From the NCBI GenBank assembly GCA_020629875.1, contig JAHDCL010000010.1:1-38479 (forward strand): a stretch of 38,479 nucleotides of DNA, given 5' to 3'. This stretch comes from Hellea sp. (GTDB taxonomy: Bacteria > Pseudomonadota > Alphaproteobacteria > Caulobacterales > Maricaulaceae). The translations under genes were made by a program, and so were the position numbers. Shown here in pieces: positions 32,001 through 38,479 of this stretch; positions within the stretch are counted from its first letter, which is position 1, and each line of letters opens with the position of its first letter. Under the pieces are notes generated by a model. That model was not told where the DNA came from. It ran no database searches and worked only from the letters and a program-made list of their open reading frames with translations.

Positions 32001-33099
32001 CATGAGCTATGGGAGGTCCAGCCTTCATCCATGGTAGCTTTGTCGCGTCCGCAAGCTGGGAGTCTGATGTTATCATGCCGATGCGCCAGCCACTAAATTT
32101 TTCACGCATAACATCACCAAATGCGCCATAAAGACTGTATAAATCCCTCTTTTTCCCGATGCGGGCCCCATAGGGCGGGTTGGTGATGACCAAGCCAGGT
32201 GGGCCTTCCGGGCGAACAATGTTTGAAAGGGGAGTGGGTTTAAACACGCACATATCCGCCACGCGGGCGCGCTCGGCATTCGCTTTAGAAAAGCCAATGA
32301 CATTCACATTTCGGTCCGACCCATAGAACTTAAGCGTGCTCTCTTTTTTTATCCAATTCTCTTTAATGCGGTGCACCGCCGCCTCATCGAAACTGGCTAA
32401 GCGTTCAAAAGCGAATTTACGAGATTGCCCAGCCATGAGATTACGGGAAATCTGAGCGGCTTCGATGAGGAATGTGCCTGAGCCGCACATGGGGTCGAGT
32501 ACGGTTTCTGTTCCATTAAATCCACACCCGCGAAGCGCGAGCGCCGCCATCGTTTCGCGGAGAGGGGCTTTACCCATAGCTTGCTTATAGCCGCGCTTGT
32601 GAAGCCCTACACCTGAAGTATCCACGGAAATGCGGACGTTATTATCATCAATACGAGTTTTTATAACTATGTCCGCGGCTTCCAAGTTCTCTGCGATCAT
32701 TGCGCCAAACTCTTCGTGAATGGCTCGCTCAATTCGCTCGACTGCGGCGCCTGCATGATAAATTTTACTTTTGCGGTTTGTGACGACCTCAACTTTTACA
32801 GTTTGCCCTGGCACGAGCGTTGTTCCCCACGGGAACTTACGAGATCGTTTATCAAGCTGCGCCAGATGGAAGGCGCGAAACTCGCCGATGCGGGCAAGTA
32901 CCTTAGAGGCACCGCGCAGAGTGAGATTGGCTCTCCACACATCATTCCAGTCTCCCGTAATCGTAACGCCTCCGCCTGTTTGTTGGGGGTTTTGAAAGCC
33001 TCTCTCAATGGCTTCCTCTAGCAATAAACTCTCGAGGCCTGGTTGGGTCGAAAGAAAAATTTCGAAATTGGCGGAATGATTCATACTGTCTTGTGTCAT
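31960..33099 (-). CDS. rlmL: THUMP-domain RNA guanine-N2 methyltransferase (RlmL-type, COG0116)
   Basis: A 379-residue protein with an N-terminal ferredoxin-like/THUMP RNA-binding part (about 10-165, including GGVTITGDWNDVWRANLTLRGASKVL) and a class I SAM methyltransferase domain. Motif I region reads DPMCGSGTFLIEAA (about 202-215), and the catalytic motif is NPPYGARIG (about 305-313), which fits amino-group methylation of guanine. The E. coli homologue RlmL modifies 23S rRNA G2445 and is fused to RlmK; the RlmK half is absent here, as is usual outside gammaproteobacteria. The exact target is therefore inferred. Confidence 0.85.
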   Translation of the reverse strand: MTQDSMNHSANFEIFLSTQPGLESLLLEEAIERGFQNPQQTGGGVTITGDWNDVWRANLTLRGASKVLARIGEFRAFHLAQLDKRSRKFPWGTTLVPGQTVKVEVVTNRKSKIYHAGAAVERIERAIHEEFGAMIAENLEAADIVIKTRIDDNNVRISVDTSGVGLHKRGYKQAMGKAPLRETMAALALRGCGFNGTETVLDPMCGSGTFLIEAAQISRNLMAGQSRKFAFERLASFDEAAVHRIKENWIKKESTLKFYGSDRNVNVIGFSKANAERARVADMCVFKPTPLSNIVRPEGPPGLVITNPPYGARIGKKRDLYSLYGAFGDVMREKFSGWRIGMITSDSQLADATKLPWMKAGPPIAHGGLKVRLFRTKPI

Positions 33100-33160
33100 A
33101 TCTTGCTGGTTATGGCATCGCTAATCTTGAATATCATGCTGAATCCTGACAGGACGCATT

Positions 33161-34933
33161 ATGGAAGAGTCTTCGACCACATTGCCTAAGCCCCGTAAAT
33201 CAGCGCTTGCGCGCCAGTGGGGTTGGCTGCGAGGTTATAATGGCCGAGTTTTTACAGAGGATTTGGTCGCAGCGATTATTGTGACAATTTTATTGGTCCC
33301 GCAATCTTTAGCTTACGCGCTTCTCGCTGGATTGCCCCCTCAGGTCGGGATTTACGTCTCAATATTTCCGCTGTTAGCTTATGCGGCATTCGGCTCCTCT
33401 CGCTATTTGAACGTGGGGCCAACAGCCGTAATTTCGTTGATGACTGCCGTTTGTATTGCGACGCTTCCCGAAGGCACACGCCTGGTCAGTGCGGCGGTGC
33501 TCGCCGTAATCACCGGTGTTATACTGCTCGTGGCCGGAATATTGAAGGCTGGTTTTCTAATGAATTTCGTATCACGCCCAGTCGTATCCGCCTATATCAC
33601 GGGGGCGGCTCTTCTTATTATATTCAGTCAGCTCAAACATATCTTTGGCATCACCGCGAGCGGGAACACCGTCTTCGCGTTACTGGGGGATATTAAGTCA
33701 AATTTGCCAAACACAAATAAAGCAGCGCTTTGGATCGGCCTCTCTGCTATTGCAATTTTATGGCTCATCAAACGATATCTGGCTTACGGCTTGGTGAAGC
33801 TTCATGTGAAGAGCAGAAAGGCAAAACTAATCGCCCGAATGACTCCGATTTTGGTTGTGGCGATTTTTATTGGAATTAGCGCCTATTTTGGTCTGGCAGA
33901 CAGATCTGACGTACGTGTGGTTGGACGCATCCCAGCAGGTCTGCCGCCGCTTAACGTGCCGATGGTATCTATGCCGGAATTTAAGGCCCTTTTGGTGCCC
34001 GCCATTGTCATAGCCATAGTCGCCTTTGTTGATAGCACGTCGACAGCACAGGAACTTGCGGCCCGCGCACGGGGGCGCATTGATTCCAATAAGGAGCTTT
34101 TGGGGCTGGGAGCTTCGAATGTTGTTGCCGGAATCACGGGTGGCTATCCTATAAACGGAAGTATGTCACGATCAGCGGTAAATTTCAGCGCGGGCGGGCA
34201 AACCCAAATCGTTGGGCTTTTAGTGGCGGGCTTTATGGCCTTAACTGCGGTATTTCTTACGCCAATTTTGCAAGCCTTGCCGCTGGCGGTTTTGGCTGCT
34301 CTGATTATTGTCGCCTGTTTTAGTTTGTTAGACTTTAGAAGCCTCTGGCGAACCTGGGTCTACAGCCGCGCGGATGGCATCACGGCGCTCGCTACATTTT
34401 TAGCTGTATTGCTGCTGGGGGTTCAGTGGGGCGTTTTGGCCGGTGTTGTTTTGGCCATGGCTTTACACATCAATTCCACGCTTCAGCCTCATATGCCGCT
34501 CGTAGGTCGATTTCCCGGAACTGAACACTATAGAGACGCAGCTCGTTTTAATGTTGAGACCAATGATGTGGTGAAGACTTTGCGAATTGATGAAAGCCTT
34601 TACTACGCTAATGCGCGCTTCCTCGAGGATAAAGTTGCTCAAGTTGTGGCCGAGAGTCCAAACATGACAGATTTAGTGCTGATGTGCACAGCGGTGAACC
34701 GTATTGATGCGAGCGCTTTGTCGAGTTTGGAGGAAATCAATAAGCGGCTAAAGAGTGCAGATATTCGCCTTCATTTTTCAGATATGCAAAGCCGCGTTAA
34801 GGAGCGTTTGTTTCGGTCAAGTTTCCTCGATAGGCTGACGGGACAGATATTTCTTTCTCAGCATGAGGCTATGGAGGAGTTAGGACCAGAACCTGACTGG
34901 AATCAGCTCTCTGATCACGTAGATATTCATTAG
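33161..34933 (+). CDS. SulP-family anion transporter with STAS domain
   Basis: A 590-residue inner-membrane transporter. The membrane part (about 35-440) has the SulP hallmarks: PQSLAYALLAGLPPQVGIY (about 48-66), NVGPTAVISLMTA, and the IDSNKELLGLGASNVVAG...SRSAVN block (about 307-343). The cytoplasmic STAS domain covers about 455-570 (VLMCTAVNRIDASALSSLEEI). SulP proteins move sulfate, bicarbonate or other anions. The sulfate-reduction genes in this window make sulfate plausible, but the gene is not in their operon. AGGA at 33151-33154 precedes the ATG. Confidence 0.9.
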   Translation: MEESSTTLPKPRKSALARQWGWLRGYNGRVFTEDLVAAIIVTILLVPQSLAYALLAGLPPQVGIYVSIFPLLAYAAFGSSRYLNVGPTAVISLMTAVCIATLPEGTRLVSAAVLAVITGVILLVAGILKAGFLMNFVSRPVVSAYITGAALLIIFSQLKHIFGITASGNTVFALLGDIKSNLPNTNKAALWIGLSAIAILWLIKRYLAYGLVKLHVKSRKAKLIARMTPILVVAIFIGISAYFGLADRSDVRVVGRIPAGLPPLNVPMVSMPEFKALLVPAIVIAIVAFVDSTSTAQELAARARGRIDSNKELLGLGASNVVAGITGGYPINGSMSRSAVNFSAGGQTQIVGLLVAGFMALTAVFLTPILQALPLAVLAALIIVACFSLLDFRSLWRTWVYSRADGITALATFLAVLLLGVQWGVLAGVVLAMALHINSTLQPHMPLVGRFPGTEHYRDAARFNVETNDVVKTLRIDESLYYANARFLEDKVAQVVAESPNMTDLVLMCTAVNRIDASALSSLEEINKRLKSADIRLHFSDMQSRVKERLFRSSFLDRLTGQIFLSQHEAMEELGPEPDWNQLSDHVDIH

Positions 34934-34978
34934 CCTAAAAGTTTAGAAATCGATTTACAGCAAGCCTCTGTTTTGGTT

Positions 34979-36181
34979 ATGGTTATCAGGAATGAGCGTG
35001 AGGGCGCGATAACCGCGACCCAGCTCCAAAATGTGAGAACGACGATGCCGGACGGTGATATGTCCGGGAGCGGGGTTTCGGAAACTGGGCAATTTGAAGC
35101 TCAAAAACCGACTCGGCGACGGACCAAGCGGCGAAGCTCTGGGGGAAACAAGCCCCAGAGTAAAAGGCCTCCAACATATGCAGCCCTAGACTTAGGGACT
35201 AACAACTGCCGACTTCTGGTAGCTAGGGCCAGTGGCGATAGCTTTAAAGTCGTGGATAGCTACTCCCGAGTGGTTCGCTTAGGTAAGGGGCTAACGGCGA
35301 CTGGGCGTTTATCTGAGGAAAGTATGCAAGCCGCAGTCGAAGCTCTGAGTGTTTGCGCCAAGAAGATGAAGGCCCGCCGCGTGAAGCGCTGGCGCTGCGT
35401 TGCGACTGAGGCCTGCCGTAAAGCCGAAAATGGTCAAGAGTTTTTGGATCGCGTAAAACAAGAATCGGGCGTTAGCCTCGAAATTATTTCAGCCCGCGTG
35501 GAAGCTCGCCTAGCCGTGATGGGGTGCTTAAACCTCGTGGATACAACGAAAGATGTTGTGTTAGTCATCGATATAGGTGGTGGTTCCACCGAGCTAAGCT
35601 GGGTTGATGTGCGGCGATTGCGTGATCCACAAGGAAAAGTCCGTGTACATCGACCGCCGATAAGTGCTTGGGCGTCCCTGCCTGTGGGGGTCGTTACGCT
35701 GTCTGAGCGAGTGCCTGAAATCGAGGACCGGACGGTCTGGTATGAAGCCATGAAGCAAATTGTGCGTGATGAAATAATAAAAGCAGGCTGTGAAACGCGC
35801 TTCACCAATGCTTTTAAAAACGGGAAGGGCCATCTCATTGGTACCTCAGGAACGATTACCTCGCTTGCTGGAATTCATTTGAAACTGCCTTACTATCAGC
35901 GAGATAAAGTTGATGGTCTTTGGCTTCGAAGTAGCGATGCTATTCGTGTTGCGAGGGACATGGCGTCACGTTCACCCGAAGACCGCGCCAAAGAGCCCTG
36001 CATTGGCGAAGACAGAGCGAAGCTCTTAGTGGCGGGCTGCGCTATTACGGATGTTTTGTGTGAAATGTGGCCTAGTAAAATGGTTCGTGTTGCTGATAGA
36101 GGTTTGCGCGAAGGTATGTTGATGGGGCTTATGCAACAGAGCCAAAAGGTAAATGTTGTCCAGCAAGAGACCCCCCAATGA
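34979..36181 (+). CDS. Ppx/GppA exopolyphosphatase family phosphatase
   Basis: About 400 residues. An N-terminal basic, low-complexity tail (PTRRRTKRRSSGG) precedes the actin-like ATPase fold. The phosphate-1 motif ALDLGTNNCRLLVA (about 71-84) is the alphaproteobacterial form of the Ppx/GppA signature, followed by the phosphate-2 motif VIDIGGGSTELSW (about 195-207) and GTSGTITSLAG (about 284-294). Substrates in the family are polyphosphate and pppGpp, and which applies here is unknown. The start is uncertain: ATG 34979, ATG 35045 or ATG 35060 are all in frame, with no strong ribosome site. The last four bases overlap rlmE. Confidence 0.88.
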   Translation: MVIRNEREGAITATQLQNVRTTMPDGDMSGSGVSETGQFEAQKPTRRRTKRRSSGGNKPQSKRPPTYAALDLGTNNCRLLVARASGDSFKVVDSYSRVVRLGKGLTATGRLSEESMQAAVEALSVCAKKMKARRVKRWRCVATEACRKAENGQEFLDRVKQESGVSLEIISARVEARLAVMGCLNLVDTTKDVVLVIDIGGGSTELSWVDVRRLRDPQGKVRVHRPPISAWASLPVGVVTLSERVPEIEDRTVWYEAMKQIVRDEIIKAGCETRFTNAFKNGKGHLIGTSGTITSLAGIHLKLPYYQRDKVDGLWLRSSDAIRVARDMASRSPEDRAKEPCIGEDRAKLLVAGCAITDVLCEMWPSKMVRVADRGLREGMLMGLMQQSQKVNVVQQETPQ

Positions 36182-36930
36182 CAGATAGTAAAAAACCTAA
36201 ACGTATGTCGGGCGCGAAGCCGACTGCGCCTAAGCGTGGCCGTAAAACGCAAAAAATGGACAAAGCCAACGCAACTCGCATGATGACCCATAAGGTCAAA
36301 ACTGCTCGTGGTCGTAAAATTTCTTCAAAGCTTTGGATTGAACGTCAAATCAATGACCCTTACGTTAGAGAAGCCAAAATCAAAGGCTATCGATCCCGCG
36401 CAGCCTTTAAGCTGATTGAGTTGGATGAAAAATTCAACCTCATTAAGAAGGACGCACTTGTTGTGGATTTGGGTTGTGCTCCGGGAGGCTGGGTGCAAAT
36501 AGCGCTCAAATTGGGAGCGGAGCGCGTCGTGGGGATTGATATATTGCCAGTCGAACCGATTGGAAGCGCAGACATGATTGAAATGGATTTCATGGATGAT
36601 AAGGCGCCTAACCGTTTGAAGGAATTGCTTGGACGGCAGCCCGACGTGGTTCTGTCAGATTTGGCGGCCAACACAACTGGGCATCGGCAAACAGACCATT
36701 TAAAAACGGTCGCGCTTGTCGAAGCCGCTGCAGAATTTGCCATGGATGTTTTAAAGCCCGGGGGAAGTTTTGTAACGAAAGTCTTCCAGGGCGGGGCTGA
36801 GGGCAACCTGCTCAATACGCTTAAGCATAACTTCAAAAGCGTAAAACATGCTAAACCCAAAAGCTCACGAGCGGGCAGCCCCGAAATGTATTTAGTCGCT
36901 CAAGGCTTTAAAGCACGCAAGGCACGCTGA
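36178..36930 (+). CDS. rlmE: 23S rRNA (uridine-2'-O)-methyltransferase
   Basis: A 250-residue RrmJ/FtsJ methyltransferase that modifies U2552 in the ribosomal A-loop. After a basic, RNA-binding N-terminal tail of about 50 residues come RSRAAFKL with catalytic Lys78, the SAM motif VDLGCAPGGW (96-105), Asp161 in SDLAAN, Lys201 in TKVFQG and Glu236 in SPEMYLV: the complete K-D-K-E set. The tail is longer than in E. coli, as is common in alphaproteobacteria. ATG 36178 overlaps the Ppx stop (ATGA), so the two are co-translated. Confidence 0.96.
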   Translation: MTDSKKPKRMSGAKPTAPKRGRKTQKMDKANATRMMTHKVKTARGRKISSKLWIERQINDPYVREAKIKGYRSRAAFKLIELDEKFNLIKKDALVVDLGCAPGGWVQIALKLGAERVVGIDILPVEPIGSADMIEMDFMDDKAPNRLKELLGRQPDVVLSDLAANTTGHRQTDHLKTVALVEAAAEFAMDVLKPGGSFVTKVFQGGAEGNLLNTLKHNFKSVKHAKPKSSRAGSPEMYLVAQGFKARKAR

Positions 36931-37011
36931 GGGTTATCTTAAATGCAGGTTCTCTTAACTTTTCTCTTTGCAATGCTGGGTAACCCTGATAATCGCCGCT
37001 TGCAAAAGTAG

Positions 37012-38478
<1,467 letters not shown>

Positions 38479-38479
38479 T

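Noticed and set aside
36387-36860. 157-codon open frame on the minus strand
   Set aside because: It is antisense to the catalytic core of rlmE; a by-product of codon bias.

Overview
This window is ordinary chromosomal DNA from an alphaproteobacterium. Gene content fits the Caulobacterales/Maricaulales side of the class: the recG / sdhE / mfd neighbourhood, a receiver-receiver-degenerate GGDEF protein resembling Caulobacter PopA, DUF2849 inside a sulfite-reductase operon, and an M2-family peptidase lipoprotein. Base composition looks near 50% GC or slightly lower by eye, below classical Caulobacter and more like marine relatives of the Hellea/Robiginitomaculum type. That placement is an inference. 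No phage, insertion sequence, CRISPR array or defence system was seen, and no stretch above 300 bases lacks a gene.

Layout. 1-53: 3' part of a tRNA-Arg(UCU). 96-3313 (minus): a sulfur amino-acid operon, cysK-type gene / sseA / metC, ending in a short lipoprotein that may be a truncated esterase. 3451-6334: kdsA, a DUF3089 hydrolase-like membrane protein without its serine nucleophile, and a DUF502 membrane protein. 6318-12206: recG (minus) divergent from sdhE and mfd. 12203-16721: the PopA-like protein, an M2 metallopeptidase lipoprotein and ferrochelatase. 16704-19354 (minus): an XRE-cupin regulator, thrC and a P-loop kinase-like gene. 19455-24011 (plus): assimilatory sulfate reduction, cysG / DUF2849 / cysI / DUF934-cysH fusion. 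24008-31492 (minus): a complete, tightly overlapping histidine operon headed by a TrpR-like regulator, with fused hisC-hisB and hisI-hisE and a secreted trypsin-like protein as last gene. 31668-38478: a small acidic unknown protein, an RlmL-type methyltransferase, a SulP transporter, Ppx/GppA, rlmE and guaB.

How the genes work together. Sulfur runs through the window: a SulP transporter may import sulfate, the CysH fusion reduces activated sulfate to sulfite, CysI reduces sulfite to sulfide using siroheme made by CysG, the CysK-type enzyme fixes sulfide, and MetC and SseA act on cystathionine and mercaptopyruvate. No ATP sulfurylase gene is present here. The XRE-cupin regulator lies back-to-back with the sulfate-reduction operon, with a perfect 18-bp palindrome just downstream of that operon's -10 box. 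The histidine operon encodes every step except histidinol-phosphate phosphatase. Its likely promoter has a -10 box overlapped by an inverted repeat, a natural place for the TrpR-like protein to repress itself and the operon.

The most interesting points are the HisC-HisB fusion, the TrpR-like histidine regulator with its operator candidate, the DUF934-CysH fusion, the PopA-like c-di-GMP receptor with intact I-site and lost catalytic site, the Ser-to-Asn change in the DUF3089 protein, and the habit of convergent genes to overlap at their stop codons.
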